NCBI GenBank assembly: GCA_027382625.1
Contig: JAJKFJ010016043.1
Coordinates: 1 to 10,285, forward strand
Length of the DNA stretch: 10,285 nucleotides
From: Tetmemena sp. SeJ-2015
Lineage: Eukaryota > Ciliophora > Spirotrichea > Sporadotrichida > Oxytrichidae
Direction: 5' to 3'
Below the pieces are notes generated by a model that saw only the letters and a program-made list of their open reading frames with translations, was not told the DNA's origin and made no database searches. Of this stretch, positions 1-7,319 are shown piece by piece (positions within the stretch are counted from its first letter, which is position 1; every line of letters starts with the position of its first letter). Made by a program: the position numbers and the translations under genes.

Positions 1-1
1 T

Positions 2-511
2 TAAATACTTTTCCTAAATATTCACTCTACCTTATCTCGCACATAACTTTGTCTTCTCTTCTTCCACTCTCTTACAACTACTCACTATTAAATCCTCTGT
101 ATCGATAGCTTAATCATGCATCAAGTGGTTGAGCAGCAGCTTCTTATAGTGTCCTTTGACTAAGTTCCAGTAAAACTCAATGCCGTTGAACTCTGGCGAG
201 TATGGAACATTAAAAAGAGGAGTGATGTTCAACTCAGCGTATGCCTACTTCGCTTCCTTTGTCTTGTGTACGCTGTCAACGAGTAGAACGATCTCACTGT
301 CTGTGATCTTCTCTCTGAGCTTCTTAAGGAACGCAACATACTGCTCTCACTTGATAGAGTGAGGATGAAAGACATAAGCTTCTAAGCCTGAGTCTTCGCT
401 GATTCCTGCAAGTAACGCACTTGTAGTTATATTTACTTTCTCCTCGTAAACTTCTATGTTATCGTATTTCTTGTACCAACTCTTCTTCATCAAGGTGTTG
501 TGTGTGAACGT
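2..511 (-). pseudogene. Tc1/IS630-type DDE transposase, C-terminal half (TBE 42-kDa-like)
   Basis: With TAA/TAG read as Gln, the minus strand gives about 168 codons in one frame with a single TGA (347-349). Visible landmarks are a segment like KKSWYKKYDNIEVY, then SALLAGISEDSGLEAY, the second catalytic Asp in LLVDSVHKTK (275-277), and the third-acid block YSPEFNGIEFYWNLVKGHY (around 150-205), which is diagnostic of Tc1/IS630-type transposases. It runs off the window edge after a basic C-terminal stretch. The N-terminal half, including the DNA-binding HTH and the first catalytic Asp, is absent: homology stops near 511, where sequence resembling a TBE inverted repeat begins. The in-frame TGA and the truncation make this copy inactive. 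The family would cut and paste the element and, in Oxytricha, TBE transposases also take part in genome rearrangement. Confidence 0.88.
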
Positions 512-560
512 TTGACTTGCATGATTTTAAGGATTATATGGTGAATATGATTAGATGATC
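511..560. repeat. Internal relics of TBE inverted repeats, back to back
   Basis: Bases 511-536 (GTTTGACTTGCATGATTTTA...) match the subterminal repeat of TBE2's right end (7320-7350) and, reversed, TBE3 (10220-10245). Bases 540-556 (GTGAATATGATTAGATG) are the inverse of 1144-1160 in TBE1's own terminal repeat. Two subterminal repeat fragments therefore meet here inside the element, exactly where transposase homology stops. This suggests a deletion or nested insertion boundary. Confidence 0.6.
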
Positions 561-742
561 AGAGGTAAGCAAAACCTAATCAAGATTTAGTTCAAGAGAA
601 AAGTAGTATATATTAAATTAGAGATAGTTTATTACATTATGTTTTTAAATTTAATGAGGGTACCAGCTCCTTCGAGATCACTATAGTCTAAATACTTGAG
701 ACTCTCCAAGCAAATCACTTCTAAGTTTTTGTGTCTGCGCTT

Positions 743-1000
743 TTGAGCAGTTTAGTGTTGAGGGTGAGAGTAGACTCCTTCTGGATGTTGTAGTCTGTGA
801 GGGTTCTGCTTGCTCTTGTTGAAGATCTTGTTCTGGATGTTGTTCAAAATTACGTAAATAGATGCATGCTTTTGTTGCTCATTGAGATTGCCAGCGAAGA
901 TAATCTCTGATGATCTGGAGGGATGCCTTCCTTATTCTGGACGCTTGCCTAGTCGGCTGTCACTTTCAAGTTTTAGAGGTTGTGCTTGTTGTTGTAGATG
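743..1000 (-). pseudogene. Broken ubiquitin pseudogene inside the TBE-like element
   Basis: Reading the minus strand, three blocks in the right order match ubiquitin. Around 985-910 a degraded T-LEV...-like start leads into [13 protein letters not shown] (ubiquitin IQDKEGIPPDQQR). At about 900-885, after a one-base frame shift, comes IIFAGN (ubiquitin LIFAGK). At 803-743 comes [20 protein letters not shown] (ubiquitin [20 protein letters not shown]). Roughly 80 bp of unrelated, partly duplicated sequence interrupts blocks two and three, and the C-terminal Gly-Gly is missing. Upstream (1000-1050) is a low-complexity repeat of AACTACATCTACAA units. Ubiquitin is not a known TBE gene. Several frame shifts make it non-functional. 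I infer capture of a host fragment, or insertion of the transposon next to an old gene copy. Confidence 0.82.
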
Positions 1001-1142
1001 TAGTAGTTGATGCACTTGTAGATGTAGTTGTTGAGGTAGACATTTAAATTAAATAAACTCTTTAATTAAAGCGGAATATAATATGAATCACTCAGCAAGG
1101 ATGCAATAATTAAGCATTTCTCAGAAAAAGCAATCGACGATA

Positions 1143-1224
1143 CACTAATCATATTCATCCTATATTAAAGAAATATATTATTCACAACTTATTATCACTT
1201 TCTTTTAATATTATGGGGTTTTTT
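1143..1224 (-). repeat. TBE1 terminal inverted repeat
   Basis: Read inward on the minus strand it runs AAAACCCCATAATATT, then AAGAAAGTGATAATAAGTTG, then TTTCTTTAATA. It aligns base by base, with few changes, to the ends at 5864, 7405 and 10163. Confidence 0.85.
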
Positions 1225-1361
1225 ATGGAAGCGAACTATGGGTCTCAGATGGAGGCTCACCACAATCCCATCTTCTTTTAAGAACTCACACGGATTACTA
1301 AACTAGATCACCTTCATGGGGATACCCAGTTACCGAGGCAGAGAATAATGGGTCCTTTATT
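1225..1361 (+). CDS. MDS A
   Basis: A GC-richer island directly after TBE1's end. All three forward frames lack TGA here. I chose the frame starting TAT GGA AGC GAA (1224-1235; ELWVSDGG..., ending ENNGSFI) because only this one joins MDS B in phase, through the pointer TATT (1358-1361). Confidence 0.6.
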
Positions 1362-4300
1362 TTAATTTTCTAATTTAATAATGCTCAAATTAAATAACCA
1401 TATATAATAAGAGCATAATTTTTTTGATAGTAATACTCAGACATATTAAGGAGTTCAGTAATGAATTGCACCTCGTTTACGAGCAAAGACTAGATATGTT
1501 CACCCCTAATTTCTCGAAGTTTATCGCTTTCGATAGAATAAGCCCAGAAAGCGGCAGATATCTCATCTATGAGACTCTCAAGGATAAAAATAATATTTTT
1601 TTTTTAAAAAAAAGTATTTTTACTCCTCTCATCTTAATTTATGATAACTAAGAACCAAAAAAGGTGCCCGACGAGATAATGTTTTTCAAAAATGAAAACG
1701 GATAGGATTAAATTACTCCTTTGTAGATGATTAACAAGATGCAGTGGCTCGAATTAGCATATTTATTTTTCGATGAGAGAAGAATTAGAATCATTAACCA
1801 TAAGAATGGAGTAGAGCAGATTATAATTCTTCATTAAAGTGCTTTTTTATTATTTTTTTTAGGAAGACGGTCGTGCACCTCCCACCCATTTTATCGTCAT
1901 AATTGCAACAAAAAAATCGTGCAGTTAGGTCGAAGTTTGTCTAAAATGCTAAAAATTAAGAATTTTGGCCCTCAAAATTCCTTTGAGGGTCAAATTTTAT
2001 AAATTCACTAATTCGGAAAATAATTTCATATGATTGAAAGTTTAATTTACCTCAAAAGCAATAGTTTTTAAAAAATGTTGGGCTATTTCCGCCTAAAATA
2101 AACCAATCCTTTAAGTTTTTATAATTATTGTCGTTATTTGACGTTCTCTCCTTATCACGGCTTTTCATTCTATTTATTATTCAGAAAAGTCAGTCAAGCT
2201 AAGTTCAAAGTTGAGATAAATATATCTCAAGCAGTATTTCAGCTCTAATTTCGATTTAAAGAACAAAAAAGGGCTCTTTAATAATTTTTTGAGAAATCAT
2301 CTCAAGTTTATTTACAGTTTTAGAATAAGTATTAAAATTCTATAATAAATTAGAATCACTCTTGAGGGGCTAAAGATCGAGTTGTCGGAATTTTTCGACT
2401 CAATTCTTAAAAGAAGAAGAATGAAGAAAATGAAATAAATCATCAAACTTATACATTATAAATTAAATATAGATTATTTCTGAATAATATGAAATCATGA
2501 AATTTTACCCTCAAGAATGTTTTAAGGGCCAAAAGCTCTTAACATTTTTGAATTTTGCGCAAAATTTACTCCTATATGAACGGTGTTGGAGCAATTTTGA
2601 AAATAAAAATTGGGAGGTGCATCTACCTCCCTTCATATTTTCTTTCTCTTCTTTATTTATTTTACTTATAAATACAAATTATGCAGCTTTAATTTAACCG
2701 GATTAGATTCATCTATTATAATTGAGAGATTTTCGACACTGAGCACCCTGATAATAATGAAGAATATTGGAAAGAGCTTACTTTCAATCAGATTCCTCTT
2801 TTCAAGGAACTAAGTGTTCCCGAGTGGAGATAGGGGTATTCATAAATTCATTTATAATAAATATCCGAGGGTGGACAGAAGTGCACACTCTCAAAATATC
2901 TCCCAAAAATTGTCTTTATAAGCAAAAATTAAATAATAAAAAAAATTAAGTTATTTTGTTTTGGAATTTCCAAGAGGATCTTCTTTAACGATTTCATTTA
3001 TAATAACTTTATATCTATTTTTAATTGAATTTAATAGTAATAACTTGTTCCTGCTTGATTATTTTTCTTTAAATGATAACTTACTCTATATAAGGTACTT
3101 CGAATGAGAGTTTCTGCTCTATTTTATGTTCCCAATAGCTGAATAAATTGAGATTATATTTTAGCTTTGAGATTAAAAGGCTAAACTTAAAAATGGTAAA
3201 TAATTGTAAGATGCTCTAAAATATGTTTTCAGAGTTTGTCATATAATTCTCATAAGTGAATATCTTCTATTGTAGAAAAATTTTCTCTCCCTTTAAAAAT
3301 TAGCTTGTTAAATTCTTCTTTTTATTTATATTAATTATAAGTTTTTTTTATTAAAAAAAAATCATATTAAAAATATTATAAAGCTTAAAGGAGATCAAAA
3401 TTAATCGTTAAATTTACTCTTAAATCTTCAAAAGATGGTAGACTGAAGATTATATAAATAGAGCTAGGAATAAGGGACATTCCATAAAATTTTAAACCAT
3501 AAATTTTACCCTCATGGAAAATTTAGAATTAAAATTTCATAACCTTTTTTTGCTTTTTTAGGCTATAATATACGATTTTTAGAAATTTTTATCATAAAAA
3601 GTTGTGGATTTGTACTCTGTCCACTCCCAAAATATCCTCTCTAAGAATATGGGAATATAAGTTTTAATTACAATTTTTATATTACCATCTCATATTCCAG
3701 AGAGAAAGTAAGGCTGATCCTCTTATTAATATGCAAAAGCTCTACTAAGGAATCAAGTTCTTAAATAAATAATTAAATGAATGATTACTTAATGTATTAA
3801 GTCTCTCACTTACCTTTTCCCAAAGGCATCAAGATCCGACTTCTACGAGATAATGATGAAGCAAGATTAAGATGAATTCAAATCTGCCTCTCACTGCTTT
3901 ACAATCATGAGTTGGAAGATCGCAGTCAAGTTGGCTGAGGGAGATTTAAAGCTTAAGGATCTAGGCACAAGGACTATTCAGTAGCTTCTCTACTCCATCT
4001 TCCCAGGTGGAGACACCATACTTCACATCGTTTCAAAAACTGATGAGTTCTACAACATCTTAGATTATATAATTTATTATAATAGACCTGATTATCAGAA
4101 TTCTTTATTTGCTCTAGCATGAGAATTTTAAAGATCTTATATTTTTGAATCTTAGAGTTTTGCCATCCAGAAGGGAAAGTAATAAAGCACCATATGCCTT
4201 TCCTTCCTAATAACGAAGGCAAAACAGTCCTTCATCTTAAATATTTTACTCTACTATTTTAATCTTCTTATTAAAGGAAAGCAAACAAAGGCAATTAACA

Positions 4301-4470
4301 CCTTAAAATAATACATTTGTATGTGTGAATATAATTATTTATCCTTGCTGAAGCATCTGTCATTGTACGAGGCTGATCACCATTCAAGGGCTATAAAAGA
4401 TGTGCTACACGAATTGATATAATTGAAGTTAGCTGATTTTGATAATTACTTGGAAAGCAGGTTATATGGG
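1225..4470 (+). CDS. Germline gene in seven MDSs: propeller/ankyrin-type part of a probable ciliate cation-channel protein
   Basis: Removing six pointer-bounded spacers yields one continuous frame of about 335 codons, with several TAA/TAG read as Gln and no TGA. The product has an N-terminal beta-propeller-like part (short hydrophobic strands, e.g. ELWVSDGG, LDMFTPNFSKFIAFDR, LAYLFFDERRIRIINHKNG). An ankyrin-like part follows, with GGDTILHIVS and, later, NNEGKTVLHL (repeat signature G-x-T-x-L-H), then KAINTLKQYICMCEYNYL and LIQLKLADFDNYLESRL. This order recalls the large WD40/ankyrin ion-channel-like proteins common in hypotrichs. That assignment rests on remembered family character, not a search, and no transmembrane channel part is seen in the window. 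Both ends are missing: the 5' side abuts TBE1, and the 3' continuation after about 4470 is unresolved. The MDSs are unscrambled and all on the plus strand. Confidence 0.78.
1358..1443 (+). other. IES 1, 86 bp, pointer TATT
   Basis: An AT-rich spacer. TATT occurs at 1358-1361 and 1444-1447 in the same codon phase (..T ATT). The four-base pointer is short, so this is the least certain of the six junctions. Confidence 0.55.
1444..1587 (+). CDS. MDS B
   Basis: Encodes IKEFSNELHLVYEQRLDMF and on to GRYLIYETLKD. Base composition is clearly richer in G and C than the flanking spacers. It ends at pointer GATAA (1583-1587). Confidence 0.8.
1583..1642 (+). other. IES 2, 60 bp, pointer GATAA
   Basis: Almost pure A/T, including runs of T and A. 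GATAA at 1583-1587 and 1643-1647 is in the same codon phase. The length is a multiple of three, so a standard ORF scan reads straight through it. Confidence 0.8.
1643..1822 (+). CDS. MDS C
   Basis: Encodes DNQEPKKVPDEIMFFKNENG, then a segment with MQWLELAYLFFDERRIRIIN and HKNGVEQI, with four TAA/TAG codons read as Gln. It ends at pointer AGATT (1818-1822). Confidence 0.82.
1818..2726 (+). other. IES 3, 909 bp, pointer AGATT
   Basis: AGATT at 1818-1822 and 2727-2731 is in the same phase (xAG ATT), joining GVEQI to FDTEHPDNNEEYW. The spacer is AT-rich and consists mainly of an inverted-repeat element (1874-2621). No gene is seen in it; short standard-code frames here are chance. Confidence 0.78.
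1874..2621. mobile_element. MITE-like inverted-repeat element filling IES 3
   Basis: The outer ends are a perfect 11-bp inverted pair, TGCACCTCCCA (1874-1884) and TGGGAGGTGCA (2611-2621). Imperfect inverted homology continues inward: a motif at 1961-2000 (TTTTGGCCCTCAAAATTCC...) matches the reverse complement of 2501-2536 (ATTTTACCCTCAAG...AAGGGCCAAAA). The arms are therefore roughly 100 bases or more. No coding capacity is seen. This fits a small non-autonomous DNA element, or its relic, that has become an IES. Confidence 0.7.
2727..2803 (+). CDS. MDS D
   Basis: A 77-bp coding segment: FDTEHPDNNEEYWKELTF, then NQIPLF. It is preceded by an in-frame TGA (2723-2725), which fixes the spacer boundary near pointer AGATT. 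The in-phase pointer CTTTTC (2798-2803) joins it to PKASRSDFYE. The frame stays open beyond this (KELSVPEWR), so a later 3' boundary cannot be excluded. Confidence 0.72.
2798..3813 (+). other. IES 4, 1016 bp, pointer CTTTTC
   Basis: CTTTTC at 2798-2803 and 3814-3819 is in the same codon phase (CTT TTC). The spacer is strongly AT-rich, with several short repeats (2871-3640). No gene is seen. Confidence 0.68.
2871..3640. repeat. Inverted and direct repeats inside IES 4
   Basis: GTGGACAGAAGTGCA (2871-2885) is inverted near 3611-3624 (TGTACTCTGTCCAC). The adjoining CACTCTCAAAATATCTCC (from 2886) recurs directly at about 3622 as CACTCCCAAAATATCCTC. AAATTTTACCCTCA at 3501-3514 exactly matches 2500-2513 in the inverted-repeat element of IES 3. 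Together these suggest a degenerate relative of that element. Confidence 0.55.
3814..4070 (+). CDS. MDS E, the largest coding segment
   Basis: About 84 codons: PKASRSDFYEIMMKQDQDEF, then HCFTIMSWKIAVKLAEGD, GTRTIQQLLYSIFPGG, DTILHIVSKTDEFYNILDY. The GGDTILH motif is ankyrin-like. It ends at pointer ATAT (4067-4070), after which the frame degenerates and hits TGA. Confidence 0.85.
4067..4191 (+). other. IES 5, 125 bp, pointer ATAT
   Basis: ATAT at 4067-4070 and 4192-4195 is in the same codon phase, giving ...LDYMPFLPNNEG. In-frame TGA inside the spacer confirms that it must be removed. Confidence 0.75.
4192..4241 (+). CDS. MDS F
   Basis: A 50-bp segment, MPFLPNNEGKTVLHLK, with the ankyrin-type G-x-T-x-L-H motif. 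It ends at pointer TTAAA (4237-4241). Confidence 0.8.
4237..4270 (+). other. IES 6, 34 bp, pointer TTAAA
   Basis: TTAAA at 4237-4241 and 4271-4275 is in the same codon phase (xTT AAA), joining VLHLK to GKQTKAINTL. The insert is nearly all A/T. Confidence 0.8.
4271..4470 (+). CDS. MDS G (3' boundary unresolved)
   Basis: Encodes GKQTKAINTLKQYICMCEYN, then LSLLKHLSLYEADHHSRAIK, DVLHELIQLKLADFDNYLES. The frame stays free of TGA well past 4470, but composition and protein character change after ...ESRLY, so I place the end near 4455-4475. The next pointer was not found with confidence. Confidence 0.75.
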
Positions 4471-4905
4471 AGATGTGATACGTATCTCTGCAGCACCCAT
4501 TTAATCTTGAGATTCCAAGCCCACATTCGTGCGAACTAACCTGCGCCAATGAGAAATCTATCCACAATAGTACAATCTTAGCATTGGTTTTACTGCGTCC
4601 TATATCATTTTCAAGCTCTCAAGGATAGACAGAATCATTCTGCATTATTTTATTGTACCGGTAATGTTGATAAAGCAACTCGCAAACCCATACTTTTTTA
4701 ATCTCTTTTTGAGTATTATAAAAAAAAAACCATTGATTTTGCAAATTTTAAAAATAATAATTCCCAATAATTGGTATAAAGCTCAGTATTCAGGTAATAT
4801 AGTTCAAAGCGAGTTTAAATTATCTTATTTTAGTATAAAGTTACACATAAAATTACAAGTAGTATAAGGAACTGCATTATCAAAACCGATATGCCTTCAT
4901 TTATC

Positions 4906-4924
4906 GGATAATCTGAGATTATCC
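4906..4924. repeat. Short perfect hairpin
   Basis: GGATAATC TGA GATTATCC: two 8-base arms with a 3-base loop. Function unknown; it may be chance in AT-rich DNA. Confidence 0.6.
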
Positions 4925-5374
4925 TATACGATGTTTGAGAAAGCAACTTGTGTCACTGTATTTTCAAGGAATCAAAAGTGTTGCTTAGATAGAGTACTTA
5001 GCAATAATACTCTTGCAAAATCTACTGAAAAGTACTCTTGATACTTGAGAGGAGAGTCATTCTCAGCATTTATGCAAGATAGAGTCACTCTCTTAGAGTA
5101 AGTCACTTTTAGATCTCAAAGAAAAATCGAGATAGTCGCTGAGATAATGAAACTTTCACTCTTTTCAAATATCCAGAAACACTGAAAACATATCACAGGC
5201 GTATCAAAAATACCAAATTAGTTCTTAAGGTTCCAGTCTCCACAATCTCCTTAATGAGGGATCACTCATTTCAAATAAATCAGTGAAATTCAAAACTAGA
5301 GCCTCGCCTCCTTGAAACTGTCAGCATGATCAGCACACACTGTGATTTAGTAGAGGTCCATTCTCCTAATGCTC

Positions 5375-5390
5375 TCTGATTATAATCAGA
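5375..5390. repeat. Perfect 16-bp palindrome
   Basis: TCTGATTATAATCAGA is its own reverse complement. It lies just after the TGA that ends a plus-strand coding-like patch. Function unknown. Confidence 0.6.
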
Positions 5391-5860
5391 AACCACTTTG
5401 GTACATCATTCTATCTTAACCCATATCTCTATTATTTTTAAAGGCGAGGTGAAAGAAGTTCAAAGTTGACAAGCCTCTCAATCCAGTAGATCCCCGTAAA
5501 GCAATTGAAGCACAGTCGCGATTCTTCAAGCATACCGTATCCATAGATTTCATCAATAAACATGTGCGAGTAGCCAAAAAGAGATTTTATTCATAGCAGA
5601 GATTGAATTTCCAGCAGTAAAGTTTGTTTTTTGAAATAATTGCTCAGGTAGATCATTGAAAACGAAACTGAAAATCAGAGTTTGGAGCAGCAAGTGTAAC
5701 ATCAAGCACGCGCTAGATATTAGTACTGTTCCCAAATGAAGTTCAGCCAGTGGATGCCAAGATTCTACAAACGAGATCGGGGCATGGGGTTTGTTTCACT
5801 ATGAACAGGATTATAACATGTGCAGTTTCGAGAATGGTATAGAATTACTTTTCGTAATCA

Positions 5861-5863
5861 AAT
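5861..5863. repeat. TBE2 target-site duplication, left copy (AAT)
   Basis: AAT flanks the left C4A4 end and recurs immediately after the right end (7406-7408). It fits the A-N-T target known for TBEs. Confidence 0.75.
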
Positions 5864-5943
5864 CCCCAAAACCCCATAATATGATAAGAAAGTGAAAATA
5901 TGTTGTGTATTATTAATTTCTTTATTAATACATATAATCATGC
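5864..5943 (+). repeat. TBE2 left terminal inverted repeat
   Basis: C4A4C4, then ATAATATGATAAGAAAGTG and a GTTGTGTATTATTAATTTC block ending near AATCATGC. It is almost identical to 10163-10240. The kinase remnant's stop codon (5938-5940) lies inside its inner edge. Confidence 0.88.
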
Positions 5944-6250
5944 CGAATTTTAACCCTAAACAGTCAATCTAAAGTCTTCTTGGAAGGTGACCTTGACGTC
6001 TGTCTCATATTCTCTGAATTTTCTACCTTTAAGAGCTTCCTCTATCTCAGATAACTGAGTGTTAGGTTTCATAGGTTGCTTGATTATTACTTTGTTTACT
6101 AACTTTTTCAAAGGTTCTGATACCTTGTCTATCTCACAATGTCTTGTTGCGAATTATATTGCATCATCTTCACTTTCACACTAGTAGTATTCCTCTGGTT
6201 TCATATCGCATTCAAGTATGATTGCAACTATAGACCAAATGTCCCACTGC
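5938..6250 (-). pseudogene. Protein-kinase C-lobe remnant (TBE 57-kDa-type ORF)
   Basis: The minus strand reads QWDIWSIVAIILE (kinase subdomain IX pattern D-x-W-S), then an acidic stretch (YYQCESEDDAIQF), then EPLKKLVNKVIIKQPMKP and LSEIEEALKGRKFREYE, ending NSA and TGA (5938-5940). About 103 codons are open, with TAA/TAG as Gln. TBEs are known to carry a zinc-finger/kinase ORF, which supports the call. The catalytic HRD and DFG regions are absent, so the piece cannot be an active kinase. Upstream the frame shifts and the sequence changes to transposase-like, marking an internal deletion. Confidence 0.7.
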
Positions 6251-6540
6251 ACTGAACCGTTGAGCCAAGTCTGTCTCTATGGGAACCTTCGTCAGCACAT
6301 ACAAACTTCACGCTATCCCTCTCACACCTGAGCAGTGTAAATATATTTCAGATTATTATAATAAAATGGCTTAGTGAAGTCTATATCGCGCTTCACTCGA
6401 TTCACAGTTTTGTACGTTATGCCATTTCAACGATAGATGTTTGCTACAGTCTACGGAAAGATGTTGAGATAAGGGAACTATCTATGGAAGATCTTCGCGC
6501 GCTACTCCAAACCGAAGTGCGCTTATATAGCGTGATCTAA
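6251..6540 (-). pseudogene. Transposase N-terminal (HTH) remnant
   Basis: The minus strand gives LDHAIQAHFGLEQRAKIFHR, then FPYLNIFPQTVANIYR, a TGA (6426-6428), then NGITYKTVNRVKRDIDFTKP. This is the typical second HTH and linker of Tc1/IS630 transposases (pattern I-x-x-x-NGI-x-YK). Another TGA at 6322-6324 is followed by VKFVCADEGS, possibly the block with the first catalytic Asp (D-E). It appears to end about where the TBE1 transposase copy begins, so the two copies are complementary halves. Non-functional. Confidence 0.62.
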
Positions 6541-6776
6541 TGTTGTGAGGGGTTAATATAACTTAATAAACTTTAATTCTTTGACCATAGGTGATGGAAT
6601 CACACGCAACTTGACCCTCTAGAGCAAGAAAGCACAACGATTTCTAAACAATTTAGAGCTCTCTACTTGCCTAACTATCGACAAGTTGTTTCATTCCAGA
6701 TTTCACTTCTTACTTTTCATAGGGAGAGGCCTCTCAATTGAAGACTAAATCCAGAGAAAAGAAACCCCTTGAAGTT
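6541..6776. other. Interior TBE2 sequence with no recognised gene
   Basis: Frames are broken on both strands. It probably spans deleted or decayed parts of TBE ORFs. Confidence 0.4.
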
Positions 6777-7066
6777 GAAAGACGATTTCATTTGAACAAC
6801 ACCTCTTGGTTGACTTCCCTCCAGTTTTGGAGACACCATTGCAATTATTGTCCAGAGCACACATTTCCAAAGGTCGCACAGTAAGAATCCTAGCTCAACT
6901 AAAGCACAGCAACTATTTAGTCATGATTGAACTAGTCAAGCAAGGGAGGATGCTCATTTTGAATGCAGCTACTGAGAGGAGGACAACTACTGCCTTATAA
7001 TACAAATAAGCAGATGATTATTTCCTAGCGTGTAATAAATTTATCCACTTCCACAATTGAATTCGA
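6777..7066 (+). pseudogene. Unidentified TBE ORF remnant
   Basis: Plus-strand frame of about 96 codons from just after a TGA to the TGA at 7064-7066: VDFPPVLETPLQLLSRAHIS, KGRTVRILAQLKHSNYLV, GRMLILNAATERRTTTA. A second frame (about 7040-7180, FDHALLLEKSLRINKIIDVH) looks like its continuation after a frame shift. Position suggests the second TBE ORF, but I do not recognise the family. The minus strand is also largely free of TGA here (with Cys and His residues, CPPLSSC...H), so the coding strand is not certain. Confidence 0.4.
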
Positions 7067-7319
7067 TCACGCACTATTATTGGAGAAGAGTTTGAGGATC
7101 AATAAAATAATTGATGTGCACATCTTGAAACTTAGAAGTGCGATGAGGAACAGCTGCAACTCCTAACTTTCTCATCTTCAACTTTCAAATTCGAGAGTAT
7201 AGTGTGGCAGTCTCAGATGTTGAGAACTGGCTATTAATACTGATAAGGGTGACTAAATCCATTCCTTAGAGTCAAATGAGACTGAGATAGGATGAGTAGT
7301 TAATTTTGAGTAATTTCGC

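Larger units (their letters stand above)
1..1224 (-). mobile_element. TBE-like DNA transposon (TBE1), one end; continues left of the window
   Basis: The right edge ends in ATTATGGGG followed by T's (1211-1224), the reverse complement of a C4A4-type TBE end. It shares an inverted terminal repeat with two other copies in this window (5864 and 10163). Inside are a minus-strand transposase fragment (2-511) and an unexpected ubiquitin remnant (743-1000). TBEs are Tc1/mariner-superfamily elements of Oxytricha germline DNA that are excised during macronuclear development. This copy is decayed: the transposase is truncated and carries an in-frame TGA. No clean A-N-T target site is visible just outside the right end, so the last few bases are uncertain. 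The element abuts the first coding segment of the next gene. Confidence 0.8.
4471..5863. other. Unassigned degenerate region with coding-like patches on both strands
   Basis: No intact gene is recognised. Plus-strand patches free of TGA include 4870-4944 (KTDMPSFIGQSEIILYDV), 5143-5280 (DNETFTLFKYPETLKTYHRR...), 5284-5379, and 5456-5648 (KFKVDKPLNPVDPRKAIEAQ...). The minus strand has kinase-like fragments, e.g. near 4520-4590 (KIVLLWIDFSLAQ) and 4880-4945 (NIVQDNLRLSDK, then TGA, then IGFDNAV). GC content is higher than in the IESs. I infer an older decayed mobile element, possibly TBE-related, or mixed MDS/IES material of the upstream gene; the sequence does not decide. Confidence 0.4.

Noticed and set aside
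1424..1651. Single-exon reading of the 75-codon plus-strand ORF
   Set aside because: The first codons and the Phe/Lys-rich end lie in IES 1 and IES 2. Only 1444-1587 is coding; the 60-bp IES is in frame by chance.
2497..2949. Three overlapping plus-strand short ORFs
   Set aside because: They fall in AT-rich IES 3 and IES 4 and read across MDS D in the wrong frame; composition is spacer-like.
3974..4222. 82-codon standard-code minus-strand ORF
   Set aside because: It lies opposite MDS E, IES 5 and MDS F, which have ankyrin-like character and in-phase pointers. It is a shadow frame crossing an IES.
5553..5735. 60-codon minus-strand ORF with a hydrophobic start
   Set aside because: It overlaps a longer, more protein-like plus-strand frame (5456-5648), and no family is recognised.
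5864..5875. C4A4 motifs as real chromosome ends (telomeres)
   Set aside because: The repeats are only one to two units long, lie internally, and are joined to TBE inverted repeats with A-N-T flanks; they are transposon ends.
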